NCBI GenBank assembly: GCA_030680835.1
Contig: JAUXUD010000082.1
Span: 1-64,000, forward strand
DNA: 64,000 nt
Origin: Bacteroidota bacterium
GTDB lineage: Bacteria > Bacteroidota > Bacteroidia > UKL13-3
Reading direction: 5' to 3'
Part shown: positions 46,156 through 54,871 of the stretch, in pieces
Position numbering within the stretch: the first letter of the stretch is position 1
Layout: each line of letters starts with the position of its first letter
The notes under the pieces: model-generated
What the model was told of the DNA's origin: nothing
The model's database searches: none
What the model saw: the letters and a program-made list of their open reading frames with translations, nothing else
Program-made: the position numbers and the translations under genes

Positions 46156-46848
46156 TTAGGGAATTCGTTTTGCCCAGTTTTTTTTTGTCAAGTTATACTT
46201 GAGTCCAACAGAAGCAATAAAACCAAAATTTCTAATATTGCTGTCATGCCAGTATTTTGAATTTGACAGAGTGGTAAAACTTTGCTGGTATAAAATAGAT
46301 GAATAGATGGCATATCTTTTTTTTATTTCGAATCCACAGCCCAATTCAATCTGTCCACCGATATCAAACTTTGTCACAGCATTTGTATTGTCAGTTGAAG
46401 TTGGATAACCTTCTACATTTGTCTTGGCGGCTATTAGATAAGATGGAGTAACTCCAAAGTATCCGAATCCGAAAAAATGTCCACCGAAATAATAACCCAC
46501 TTTAACAGGAAGTGTCAGGTAGTCATAATTGAAAAAGAGAATCTTGCGTCCTCCAGTGCCAGGAATTGAGCCCTTAACTGGATCAATTGAGTCTTCGAAG
46601 ATAAAGTAATTACCAAAGCCAAGTTGATTGTACTGAAGGTTGATGCATAATGAAAAATTATTTTTAAATATAGTTTCATAAGTCATTCCGCCCGAATATC
46701 CCATTTTATAAACTTTGTCATTGAAGGTGCTTTTTACAAAAACATTCGTCAAATTGAGACCGCCTTTTATTCCGATATAATTATTCTGTGCTCCAACAGA
46801 AAGTGTCAGCAGAGTTAATATTATAATAATGTAATTCTTGTTTGTCAT
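46156..46848 (-). CDS. PorT-like outer-membrane beta-barrel protein
   Basis: This is a 230-aa protein with signal MTNKNYIIIILTLLTLSVGAQ, the ATG at 46848 being preferred over an upstream in-frame start at 46899. It opens with NYIGIKGGLNLTNVF and ends with FGFIASVGLKYNL, the two ends of the eight-strand 'outer membrane protein beta-barrel' (OMP_b-brl_2, PorT-like) family. The strands alternate aromatic and polar residues throughout. The specific role is unknown. The EF-hand fragment lies 23 bases downstream on the same strand, and a 63-base direct repeat lies upstream. Confidence 0.85.
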   Translation of the reverse strand: MTNKNYIIIILTLLTLSVGAQNNYIGIKGGLNLTNVFVKSTFNDKVYKMGYSGGMTYETIFKNNFSLCINLQYNQLGFGNYFIFEDSIDPVKGSIPGTGGRKILFFNYDYLTLPVKVGYYFGGHFFGFGYFGVTPSYLIAAKTNVEGYPTSTDNTNAVTKFDIGGQIELGCGFEIKKRYAIYSSILYQQSFTTLSNSKYWHDSNIRNFGFIASVGLKYNLTKKNWAKRIP

Positions 46849-46905
46849 TGCGTAAACAATATTTGGGCATAACGGCAGAGTGTTAAAAAACCTATCCACA
46901 TTTCA

Positions 46906-46968
46906 GTTGGTAAAACTTGCTATTATAATTGGTATAAGCAAATTTATCCGGGTATATTTTTGTAGGAC
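46906..46968. repeat. 63-base imperfect direct repeat, copy 2
   Basis: This is the partner of 45723-45784, in the same orientation. It lies between the start of the PorT-like gene and the stop of the T9SS propeller gene. The 1.1-kb interval between the copies contains the barrel gene and the EF-hand fragment only. Confidence 0.7.
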
Positions 46969-46992
46969 AAAAAACAACAGATGGAACATATA

Positions 46993-48666
46993 TCAATACC
47001 CATCTTTTATCAGTTTGTCAACTCGAATCCCCTTTTCCATTTCAAGACGAATGAAATAAAGTCCAGGTCCCAGATTGCGGATATCAATGCCATCGGATTC
47101 GACATATTTTTCAGTCGCATACATTTTTTGTCCGGTAATGTTGTATATGCTGAGGCTAACGAAGCCGTTGGAGGAGCCATGAATAAAGAAATGGTTTGCT
47201 GCAGGATTGGGATAAATGAAAGGGTATGTTGTTATTTCATGGTCATCATCCATTCCGCTTATCTGGTCGAGTTTTGCCAAATACGGCCTGCTGCCGCCAT
47301 TCTTTATCCACTCAGGCCAGAACAAAGAATCGCTTCCGAAAACAGCATACTCGGAATACGTACCGGTAATGAGCAAGCGGTTCTGAATGAGCTTCATTCC
47401 TTTAACGTTTTTGCCGCTTTTTCCTCCTTTAACACCTTTCAACCATAGCAGGTTTCCATCGGCATTGAATGCAGCGAGGTATATATCCGGTAACCCTGGG
47501 TTAGCATTGGTTTTAATGGTATCAGTTCCTATCCAGAAGCGGGATCCCGGGAAATAGCCTGAAATAAATATCTTTCCATCAGGCTTTACACAAATGGAGA
47601 TGGTTGTGCTTCCTATGTTTTCAATGATCCTTTTTAGCCAAATTAGATTACCACTACTGTTCATTTTGGCCATCCATGTGCCTCCTACCGGCAAAGTAAT
47701 TCCTTCGAAGGTCATACTGCTGAAACAATATCCCAAAAGATAAATATTGCCGCTGGCATCATGGTCTGCCTGAATCAGCTTATTATCACTATTCTGAGCT
47801 TTTTTAGCCCATTCAACATTGCCGGAATTATTATATTTTACGATAAACATACTGGCAAAATGGGTATCAGCATGCAATATATATGGGCCGCACACGAGAC
47901 TGTCTCTGAATGATCCGCCTGCATAAAACGTATTCTCCGGGGCCTTTAAAATAACATTCGTGCTGCTTCTGGAAGGGGGTGCAACTTTAATGATATTGCC
48001 TGCACTATCATAGGTAACATGGAAACTTTGTTTTGAGGAGACAGGGCCATTATTTCTCAATGTATCGGTTCCAAAGATCAATTCCGCACAGGAAAATTCT
48101 CCTGCCAAATGAACATTTCCATTCCCATCAACAGAGAGCACCCTGGTACTGTTTATCTGATAGAAGCTGTTGTTAATGGCAATCGCATTGCGGGCCCACT
48201 TTATATTACCGGTGAGATCATATTTTATGATGAAGATATTGAAATTGTTGTTGGGATTGTCACTTAAAACATATTGTCCAACAACTATAGAGCTGCCCCT
48301 GTAATAACCGCTTGCATAAATGTTGCCCGATAGATCTGTGCCAATTGCCATTATTTCGTTGATCTGATTGGATGGAAGTACACCCCGGCCCCATTGCAGG
48401 TTCCCGGTCCCATCATACCTGGCAAGGTACATGCTCCAGAGCCCGGTATTGAAAAGCGTGTCGTTTGCAAGAACCAATGTGTCGGTTTCAAAATATCCCC
48501 CCATGTAAATATTATTGTTCTGGTCAGTGGCTATGCTGGCATTCGAATTACAGGTGGTTTGAATTTGCTTTGCCATGACCCATGTCGGATTCTGAGCTGT
48601 CAGCAATGCTTCACTTAGGAAGATACAGGAAACCAGGCTGCAAAAATACCGAAGTGATAGTTTCAT
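46993..48666 (-). CDS. SBBP-type beta-propeller protein with T9SS sorting domain
   Basis: This 557-aa protein has a signal peptide MKLSLRYFCSLVSCIFLSEALLTAQ; an ATG at 48687 is also in frame. The middle (about 30-465) has repeating units of the form 'D..GN.Y..G.F...', for example TDQNNNIYMGGYFETDTLVL, TDLSGNIYASGYYRGSSIVV, VDGNGNVHLAGEFSCAELIF and VKPDGKIFISGYFPGSRFWI, as in bacterial SBBP propellers. The last 75 residues (TYPFIYPNPAANHFFIHG to DKLIKDGY) are a T9SS type A sorting domain. It should be secreted and surface-attached. Partner unknown. Confidence 0.88.
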   Translation of the reverse strand: MKLSLRYFCSLVSCIFLSEALLTAQNPTWVMAKQIQTTCNSNASIATDQNNNIYMGGYFETDTLVLANDTLFNTGLWSMYLARYDGTGNLQWGRGVLPSNQINEIMAIGTDLSGNIYASGYYRGSSIVVGQYVLSDNPNNNFNIFIIKYDLTGNIKWARNAIAINNSFYQINSTRVLSVDGNGNVHLAGEFSCAELIFGTDTLRNNGPVSSKQSFHVTYDSAGNIIKVAPPSRSSTNVILKAPENTFYAGGSFRDSLVCGPYILHADTHFASMFIVKYNNSGNVEWAKKAQNSDNKLIQADHDASGNIYLLGYCFSSMTFEGITLPVGGTWMAKMNSSGNLIWLKRIIENIGSTTISICVKPDGKIFISGYFPGSRFWIGTDTIKTNANPGLPDIYLAAFNADGNLLWLKGVKGGKSGKNVKGMKLIQNRLLITGTYSEYAVFGSDSLFWPEWIKNGGSRPYLAKLDQISGMDDDHEITTYPFIYPNPAANHFFIHGSSNGFVSLSIYNITGQKMYATEKYVESDGIDIRNLGPGLYFIRLEMEKGIRVDKLIKDGY

Positions 48667-48867
48667 TTTTTTGTAATGTTTTATCATTATTAATAATCGG
48701 ACTTAATTGTGATCATTCTAGTAACTGAGGTATAGTTCAACGTTCCGTAAATATAATTGGTTTTGGATTTGGCACCTCAAAACTGTCCGCCGATACTGCA
48801 TGAACGAAAGTATATTATTTACCGGGAACCACAAAAACCAAAAAACAAGGTATGCTCTTTGCCACAT

Positions 48868-49332
48868 TTATGTAGAATTGTCTTCTATTCCAACAAGCAT
48901 CCAGCCATCTTTATCCTTCTCAAAAAGGTAATCTACCATTATGCCATTATCGATACCTCTAATTTCGATTTTTGCACTAGTATTACTTTTATCTACAACA
49001 ATCTTTTGTTCCCATTGATCATATTTCCCTTCAGATTTTTTCTTACGGAAATCCATCAATTCAAACCCATGCTTTTCCAAAAATATTATAGTGTCTCTTT
49101 CGTTGTCAATATCGTACATTTTAGTTTTCAAGGGAAAAGATATCCTGCTTAATTGAAATATGGAGTCGCTGCTAAATTTCTTAATGAAATCATTAAAGTT
49201 GTCATCAATAACTTCATTTTCCCGATTTATTGCAGTTTCGTTTTCTCCGGTCAACTTATAATTATTACTTTCGTTACAGGATGTTAATAGAATGACAACT
49301 AGTAAACAAGTTGTGAAATAATGTATGAACAT
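48868..49332 (-). CDS. DUF4348 lipoprotein
   Basis: The preferred start at 49332 gives a 154-aa lipoprotein with signal MFIHYFTTCLLVVILLTSC (cysteine 19); a longer frame from 49416 would place 28 residues before this signal. NDFIKKFSSDSIFQLSRISFPLKTKMYD (about 49-76) and the FEKDKDGWMLVGIEDNS end match the Bacteroidota DUF4348 family. The fold is probably NTF2-like; function is unknown. The 180-base gap after the T9SS propeller gene start contains nothing I recognise. Confidence 0.75.
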   Translation of the reverse strand: MFIHYFTTCLLVVILLTSCNESNNYKLTGENETAINRENEVIDDNFNDFIKKFSSDSIFQLSRISFPLKTKMYDIDNERDTIIFLEKHGFELMDFRKKKSEGKYDQWEQKIVVDKSNTSAKIEIRGIDNGIMVDYLFEKDKDGWMLVGIEDNST

Positions 49333-49465
49333 GCCTTTATAGATATAGTTATTTCCATTATCAAACCTAATCATTTTTATCAAATTACAATTATGTTCGG
49401 AAATGATTTTGCTCATTTAATCGTGATTTCAATTTCGCACATTTACATAACAAGCAAGCTGTATT

Positions 49466-49535
49466 CGACCCCGATGGGGTCGCATGATTATAGAAATATA
49501 CCACCCGCTATAAACATGCGACCCCAGCGGGGTCG
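49466..49535. repeat. BIME-like pair of inverted REP hairpins
   Basis: Two hairpins with 7-base arms CGACCCC/GGGGTCG (49466-49482 with a GAT loop, 49519-49535 with an AGC loop) face each other around a 36-base spacer. Each has CATG next to its inner side, so the whole is an inverted repeat. The gap 49333-49848 contains this element, a small hairpin before the next gene and otherwise nothing I recognise. Confidence 0.8.
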
Positions 49536-49782
49536 AACATAGCATTCACCGGGCAACATGAATTCTGAATAAAATTTCGCTTGTTCGCAATTTATTCTGC
49601 CGGGATGCGTGTTGCTTGCGCTGATCCCCTCAGATATAAATTTGTATGCAATCAAAATGCATTGTTGTGCTGAAAATAATAACCATTATTTATTAAGAAT
49701 TCTACTAATTCCCACCTCTGTCATCGGATTTTTTAGGTAGTCTAAATCGATGTTCTTGTTATTAGTATCAATTATATTATTA

Positions 49783-49804
49783 TTGCCTGCCATTAAACAG
49801 GCAA
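49783..49804 (+). promoter_or_regulatory. Leader hairpin of the T9SS propeller gene
   Basis: Perfect 7-base arms TTGCCTG/CAGGCAA surround an 8-base loop, ending 44 bases before the ATG at 49849. It could stabilise or regulate the leader RNA; no terminator T-run follows. No matching -7 element is obvious. Confidence 0.4.
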
Positions 49805-49848
49805 ATCGGGCCGAAAGCGCTATAAACAAAAGATTAAACTAAACCAAT

Positions 49849-51150
49849 ATGAAAAAACAACTACTTCCAATCTGCTTATCATTATTATTGATAGCTATTT
49901 ACCCTTCAACCATGTATGCACAGCTTAATTTCGAGAAAACCTATCAAGCCAACATTAATAATGAAGGCGCCCGTTATGCACGACAAACAACTGATGGTGG
50001 ATATATTCTTTGTGGAGATAAGGTGATAAAAACCAACCAGTATGGAGATACTACCTGGACAAAACCCATATCTTTTGGCAATATAATTAAGCAAACTGCT
50101 GACGGGAATTACATAACCGGAGGGAATGGCCTTGTAAAATTAAGTTCAACAGGCGCACAGATTTGGGCGGTAGCAACATCCTGTAACGGAATTAGCGAAA
50201 CTAAAGATGGAGGTTATATTACTTCGTCAGCATCGGGTCTTATATTAGAGAAAAGAAATGCCACAGGTACAATACAGTGGACAAGCGGAAATTTCGGGGT
50301 TCCGGGTATTACTTCCGATAGCTGGTCAGCAATACAAAGTCCAGGAGGAGGATTTTTATTAAGCGGAACGCGAAAAGATAATGCTTTTGATGCACAGATA
50401 ATGGTTGGAAAAGTAGATTCTACAGGTAATACGGTGTGGGCAAAATTATATGGTAGTACTTCATACTCCGACTATGGAAATGAAATTATAAATACAACGG
50501 ATGGCGGTACCCTTTTAATTGGAACAGTGAGCAGCAGTTCATTTGACATGTATCTGATAAAACAAAGTGCAGCAGGTGTAACGCAATGGACCAAAACATT
50601 AGGGGGTACTGAACCTGATGGTGGATATGGAATTGCACAAACTACAGATGGAGGTTACATTGCGGTAGGCACCACAAAGTCATTTGCCACGCACGGTGGG
50701 ACAGATGTTTACCTTGTAAAAACCGATGCCGGAGGAACTGAACAATGGCATAAATCGTTTGGGGGTTCAGGCGACGACTATGGTTTTTCCGTTCAACAAA
50801 CAAGCGACGGTGGTTATATTATTGCCGCATCAAAAGATGCTCAGACTTCTTCACCTAAAATGTATCTGATAAAAACGAATGCAAGCGGCAGCACAGCTGT
50901 TGAAGATTTCCCGAAACAAATTAATATGGAACTTTATCCAAATCCGGCTACTGATAATATTACCATTGAATCGGAATTACAAAAATATAATTATCAGGTG
51001 CTGGATATAGCAGGTAAGCTATTATTAAGTGGCACTGTAAATGCAAATAAATTAAATTTAAATATCAGCTCATTAAGCAAAGGAATTTATTTCATCAGTA
51101 TTTATGATGGAGATCAGCATGCGGTGCACAAGAAGATTATAAAAGAGTAA
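49849..51150 (+). CDS. T9SS-sorted propeller protein with TDGGY repeats
   Basis: This 433-aa protein has a signal peptide (MKKQLLPICLSLLLIAIYPSTMYAQ) and at least five repeats of the form TTDGGY.L.G (residues about 45-350: TTDGGYILCG, TTDGGTLLIG, TTDGGYIAVG, TSDGGYIIAA, and a weaker one). Each repeat is followed by a K...G...W.K motif such as WHKSFGGSGDDYGFSV. It closes with NMELYPNPATDNITIES and a T9SS type A sorting domain to the end (KKIIKE). It should be exported to the surface. It stands alone and has a leader hairpin. Confidence 0.88.
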   Translation: MKKQLLPICLSLLLIAIYPSTMYAQLNFEKTYQANINNEGARYARQTTDGGYILCGDKVIKTNQYGDTTWTKPISFGNIIKQTADGNYITGGNGLVKLSSTGAQIWAVATSCNGISETKDGGYITSSASGLILEKRNATGTIQWTSGNFGVPGITSDSWSAIQSPGGGFLLSGTRKDNAFDAQIMVGKVDSTGNTVWAKLYGSTSYSDYGNEIINTTDGGTLLIGTVSSSSFDMYLIKQSAAGVTQWTKTLGGTEPDGGYGIAQTTDGGYIAVGTTKSFATHGGTDVYLVKTDAGGTEQWHKSFGGSGDDYGFSVQQTSDGGYIIAASKDAQTSSPKMYLIKTNASGSTAVEDFPKQINMELYPNPATDNITIESELQKYNYQVLDIAGKLLLSGTVNANKLNLNISSLSKGIYFISIYDGDQHAVHKKIIKE

Positions 51151-51286
51151 AGTCTCCTTCCAAAGTAATACAAACTCCTTCCATAATTGTACGAATTCCT
51201 TCCGTGATTATGCACTTTGTATAGTTTTATATAAAAATGTTTTTCACTAAATTTGATTCTAAATATAAATTAAATCCTCCTAAACC

Positions 51287-51811
51287 ATGACAGACCTGGA
51301 AAAATTAAAATACCCAATTGGAAAGTACACGAAGCCGGAGAACGTTACTCATGAAATGATTCAGGATTACATTTCAATCATTGAATCATTTACCCAAAAG
51401 ATTACAAAGGAAGTTATGTCATTATCGAACGAACAACTTCAGTATACTTACCGGCCGGGTGGCTGGACCATCAGGCAACTGGTGCATCATTGCGCCGATA
51501 GTCATATAAATGCGTTTACCCGCTTTAAACTTGCACTAACAGAAGACAAGCCAACCATTAAACCTTATATGGAAGCGCTGTGGGCCGAGCTTGCTGATTC
51601 AAAAACCTCTATTGAACCAAGTCTGAAAATGATTGAAGGAACGCACTCGAGGTGGACCGTTTTATTGAAATCCATGTCACACGAAGATTTTCAAAAATCA
51701 TTTGTGCATCCTGAGCATAGCAGGGTATTTTTACTTGAAGAATCGCTGGCATTGTATGCATGGCATTGCAGGCATCATTTGGAGCATATCAGGTTGGCGA
51801 AGGGAGCTTAG
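51287..51811 (+). CDS. yfiT: YfiT-type DinB-fold metal-dependent hydrolase
   Basis: This 174-aa four-helix-bundle protein of the DinB/YfiT family has metal-ligand histidines in RQLVHHCADSH (about 64-74) and AWHCRHHLEHIR (about 158-169), and an N-terminal LKYPIGKYTKPENVTHEMI segment typical of YfiT, the Bacillus putative metal-dependent hydrolase and bacillithiol-transferase group. Its activity is probably thiol transfer or hydrolysis. It is isolated, with a purine-rich degenerate repeat (51808-51940) running from its stop codon. Confidence 0.88.
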   Translation: MTDLEKLKYPIGKYTKPENVTHEMIQDYISIIESFTQKITKEVMSLSNEQLQYTYRPGGWTIRQLVHHCADSHINAFTRFKLALTEDKPTIKPYMEALWAELADSKTSIEPSLKMIEGTHSRWTVLLKSMSHEDFQKSFVHPEHSRVFLLEESLALYAWHCRHHLEHIRLAKGA

Positions 51812-51940
51812 GAGGGTATGAGTGTATGAGGGTAGGAGTGTATGAGGGTAGGAATGGAGGAGGGTAGGAAGAGAGGAATGTAAGGAGGAAGGAGTGTAGG
51901 AAAGGAGGAGGAAAAGAATGGGTGATTGGAGGAGTGGGGG
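51808..51940 (+). repeat. Degenerate G-rich heptamer-like repeat
   Basis: Units such as GTATGAG, GGTAGGA and GTGTATGAGG repeat irregularly over about 130 bases, then drift to GGAGGA-like sequence. It begins inside or next to the YfiT stop (TAG GAG GGT ATG) and lies in the convergent gap before the CarboxypepD_reg gene. It looks like a decayed GAGGTAT array. Confidence 0.7.
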
Positions 51941-51966
51941 AATTTTTAAAATTGATGGGGCTTGGG

Positions 51967-52713
51967 TTATTGCTTAAATGAAATCAGGCAATTTTTGGTG
52001 GCGATGCCCAGATCGTATTCGCTGGCATCGAGGATAAATGTATCGGGGAGTTTGCAGTGTTTCATGAAAACTTCCAGTAATTCGCCGTCCAGTCCGGTTA
52101 TTTTTTGAATGAAATCTTTGCTGAATTTTTCATCAATTTTTTGCTGGGCTTTGTAGTGGTCAATGAGTCTTAATGTTTTTGTAATTTCTTGTCCACGTTT
52201 TGAATACCTGAACCAGATGGCTGTAATGCAACCTGTACAACCAATACCTATTGGTGATACAACGAATTGCGTACTCCTGGGCCAATATCTTATTTTGTTG
52301 TAATTGTTTAACAGCGAATCGGTTTTTAAAATAGTTGCAAAATGTTTTGCCAGAGAATCATTTCTATATTTATTTCTGTTTACCTCAAACCGGTTTAATG
52401 AATATACCTTTGCCTGAAGATAAATTTTAAGAATTGTATCTGATTGATGAATCCCAAAATCTTTTAATAAAATTCTTTTTGACTGATACCCGATCATCGA
52501 GATTTCAAGCGTGTCGCTTGCTCTGGCAATTATTGAAAATGCCCCGAATTTATTGGTGTACGTGCGCTGTCCCGAAGGATTCTGTAATATATTTACAAAC
52601 GCCAGTGCTTCATTTTTATCTTCTGAAAAAATAAAACCCTTAATATGAATTTGCTGCGCATGCGTTTTGTAAACCAGAAAAAAAGCAAACAACAACGAAA
52701 AACAATATCTCAT
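51967..52713 (-). CDS. CarboxypepD_reg-like domain protein
   Basis: The start at 52713 gives a 248-aa protein with signal MRYCFSLLFAFFLVYKTHAQ; an in-frame upstream start at 52752 lacks a convincing signal. IHIKGFIFSEDKNEALAFVNILQNPSGQRTYTNKFGAFSIIARASDTLEISMIGYQSKRI (about 22-80) is a carboxypeptidase-regulatory-like (TonB-plug-type) beta-sandwich, with the rest helical. There is a YDLGIATKNCLISFKQ end. These single-domain proteins are common in Bacteroidota, of unknown role, and are probably periplasmic. A heptamer array lies upstream. Confidence 0.82.
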   Translation of the reverse strand: MRYCFSLLFAFFLVYKTHAQQIHIKGFIFSEDKNEALAFVNILQNPSGQRTYTNKFGAFSIIARASDTLEISMIGYQSKRILLKDFGIHQSDTILKIYLQAKVYSLNRFEVNRNKYRNDSLAKHFATILKTDSLLNNYNKIRYWPRSTQFVVSPIGIGCTGCITAIWFRYSKRGQEITKTLRLIDHYKAQQKIDEKFSKDFIQKITGLDGELLEVFMKHCKLPDTFILDASEYDLGIATKNCLISFKQ

Positions 52714-52786
52714 CGTATAAATTGATCTGCTATACCTATTTGATTTATCCATATTGCAAAATCAAAAATACAAAAAAAATTCCTGT

Positions 52787-52842
52787 CTCATAACTCATAC
52801 CTCATACCTCATACCTCATACCTCATACCTCATACCTCATAT
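52787..52842. repeat. Heptamer array (CTCATAC, eight units)
   Basis: Eight tandem CTCATAC/CTCATAA/CTCATAT units in register, ending 11 bases before the EamA transporter stop (read on the minus strand the array follows that stop). No coding potential. Confidence 0.93.
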
Positions 52843-52852
52843 CCAGTTCCCC

Positions 52853-53695
52853 TTAAGTGCATGTGAAGAAATACAATACCAACCCGGCAACAATCATTAA
52901 ATTCCCCTGCCATTCTATTTTGCTGAGCTTCTCCTTAAATATAAAATAACCGGCAAACAGGGAGTAAGGGAAAAATGCCAGTTGCATAAAGCCCAGAATA
53001 TTTAAAGAGAATTGCTGATAACAAATATTAATGAGATATGAACCCAATATGGTAAATAAAGCTACCAAAAATAAGTTGAGTTTGAGTAAACCAGGCTTGA
53101 ATAAATTAAATTTGCGGTCAGCAAAAAACAGGAAAACGGCACTTAAAATCAGAATGCAGAATTCCATAATCCAGGTTCCCCAAATCGCATTGGTATTTTG
53201 CAAAGGAACACTCAGCAAGGCATAACCAAATCCCCAGGTAATTGCACTGATAACTGCATAAATCAAACCCTGTCTTTGGTTTCCTTTGCGCCATTGGATT
53301 ACAATACCCGAAATACAAATAACTGCAGCCAGATAAAACCAGGGATTTGCCTTTTCATCAAACAACAAAATGCCCAACACATAATGTATCAATGCACCTG
53401 AAATACCGATTACCGACACATTTACAAAATGTATTTGCTGTAATGCTTTCACATAGGTAAATAATCCAATTGCACAGAGTATGCTGCATCCAATTAATTG
53501 TAAGGTAACGGTTACGGAAGGTAATGGATAAAAATTTCCGGAAGCCAGTAACCAGATTCCCGCCAACAATACCGAAAACAAACTGCGTATATAAACCAAG
53601 CGGCCTGCTGAGAGTTCCCTGCTTCCTAGTTTTATAAAAATATCGGCAATAAAAAAAGCGCTGTTTACCAGCAACGAAAACCAAAATGCCTGCAT
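52853..53695 (-). CDS. EamA/DMT family transporter
   Basis: This 280-aa integral membrane protein has ten hydrophobic helices in the two-fold EamA (drug/metabolite transporter) arrangement: GSRELSAGRLVYIRSLFSVLLAGIWLLA in the first half and AVISAITWGFGYALLS in the second. Substrate is unknown. Its ATG (53695-53693) overlaps the purC stop by one base (TAATG), so it is translationally coupled to and co-transcribed with purC. Confidence 0.88.
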   Translation of the reverse strand: MQAFWFSLLVNSAFFIADIFIKLGSRELSAGRLVYIRSLFSVLLAGIWLLASGNFYPLPSVTVTLQLIGCSILCAIGLFTYVKALQQIHFVNVSVIGISGALIHYVLGILLFDEKANPWFYLAAVICISGIVIQWRKGNQRQGLIYAVISAITWGFGYALLSVPLQNTNAIWGTWIMEFCILILSAVFLFFADRKFNLFKPGLLKLNLFLVALFTILGSYLINICYQQFSLNILGFMQLAFFPYSLFAGYFIFKEKLSKIEWQGNLMIVAGLVLYFFTCT

Positions 53696-54642
53696 TAACT
53701 TAGTTTTTCAAGAGCTTGGTTTATATTATTAAAAACACGTTCATTGAAGTTATTGTAGCTTTGTTTAACAAATTTTCGGCCGGTAATTCTTTCAAACAAT
53801 TCAATATATCTGTTTGATATCAGTTCAATAAATTCATCTGTAAACACCGGTGCGGTTTGGCCATCCAGTCCCTGAAAATTATTTTCAATTAACCATTGCC
53901 TCACAAATTCTTTTGAGAGCTGTCTTTGCTGCTGGTCTTTTTGTTGTATGGCCTCATAGGTATCTGCATAAAAATACCGGCTCGAATCAGGGGTATGAAT
54001 TTCATCCATCAATAATATCTCTCTGTCTTTTATCCCAAATTCATATTTGGTATCAACCAATAACAAACCTTGTTGTTTTGCATAGTCTGAACCAAATGCA
54101 AATAACTTGCGGGTATAATCTTCGAGTACCAGATAATCTTTTTCTGTTGCCAGTCCTAACTCAAATATTCCCTCCCTTGAAACATCCTCATCATGCCCTT
54201 CGCTGGCTTTAATGGTTGGTGTGATGATGGGTTCAGGAAATGGGTCATTTTCCTTCAAGCCGTCAGGCATACTTACCCCGCATATCAAACGTTTCCCCAA
54301 CTTGTATTCGCGCCACGCATGTCCGGCTAAATAACCTCTTATTACCATTTCAACCCGAAGGGGTTCGCAGTAATGTCCAATGGTAACATTTGGGTCGGGA
54401 CTCGAAATATGCCAGTTAGGGACAATGTTTTTAGTAAGCGTTAAAAAATGTTCTGCAATCTGGTTTAAAACCTGCCCTTTATACGGAATGGGTTTAGGCA
54501 TTACCACATCAAAGGCCGATATTCGGTCGGATGCCACCATGGCCAGATATCGGTTATTGATATTATACACATCGCGTACTTTACCCCGGTAAAAGCTTTT
54601 CTGACGGGGAAAAGTAAAATTGGTTTCTGCAAGAGCTTCCAT
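53695..54642 (-). CDS. purC: SAICAR synthetase (phosphoribosylaminoimidazolesuccinocarboxamide synthase)
   Basis: PurC ligates aspartate to CAIR using ATP in purine synthesis. ATG 54642 (MEALAETNFTFP) is chosen because it opens the family N-terminus; an in-frame upstream start gives seven more residues. FYRGKVRDVYNINN (about 18-31), VASDRISAFDVVMPKPIPYKGQVLNQIA (about 37-64), IRGYLAGHAWREYK and LLVDTKYEFGI are the catalytic and ATP-binding signatures. The 315-aa length fits the Bacteroidota long form. EamA follows with a one-base overlap. Confidence 0.96.
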   Translation of the reverse strand: MEALAETNFTFPRQKSFYRGKVRDVYNINNRYLAMVASDRISAFDVVMPKPIPYKGQVLNQIAEHFLTLTKNIVPNWHISSPDPNVTIGHYCEPLRVEMVIRGYLAGHAWREYKLGKRLICGVSMPDGLKENDPFPEPIITPTIKASEGHDEDVSREGIFELGLATEKDYLVLEDYTRKLFAFGSDYAKQQGLLLVDTKYEFGIKDREILLMDEIHTPDSSRYFYADTYEAIQQKDQQQRQLSKEFVRQWLIENNFQGLDGQTAPVFTDEFIELISNRYIELFERITGRKFVKQSYNNFNERVFNNINQALEKLS

Positions 54643-54754
54643 AACATTTAAATAAGTCTGCAATATTGCTTAATATTTTTGATCTCCAAAATGTAAATTT
54701 AAACAGTCGGAAATAATAAACAGTTACATTTAATTGCCGTTGCAGTTTATATAA

Positions 54755-54819
54755 CTTTGTTACTTTGTTTCTTTGTAGCAATTGCGATTTTGCTGGCTAC
54801 AAAGTAACTAAGAAACAAA
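54755..54819. repeat. Imperfect long hairpin repeat (octamer type, copy 2)
   Basis: The left arm is three octamers (CTTTGTTA, CTTTGTTT, CTTTGTAG; 54755-54778). The right arm (54796-54819) is its inverse, pairing over 24 bases with three mismatches around a 16-base loop. It shares the TTTGTAGC-type core and layout of the element at 35162-35266. It lies between purC and the heptamer array before the OmpA gene. Confidence 0.8.
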
Positions 54820-54840
54820 AACTAAAATTGACTAATTAAA

Positions 54841-54868
54841 CTCATACCTCATACCTCATACCTCATAC
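54841..54868. repeat. Heptamer array (CTCATAC, four units)
   Basis: Four perfect CTCATAC units; on the minus strand they begin 3 bases after the TAG stop (54874-54872) of the PorE-like gene. Confidence 0.92.
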
Positions 54869-54871
54869 CTC

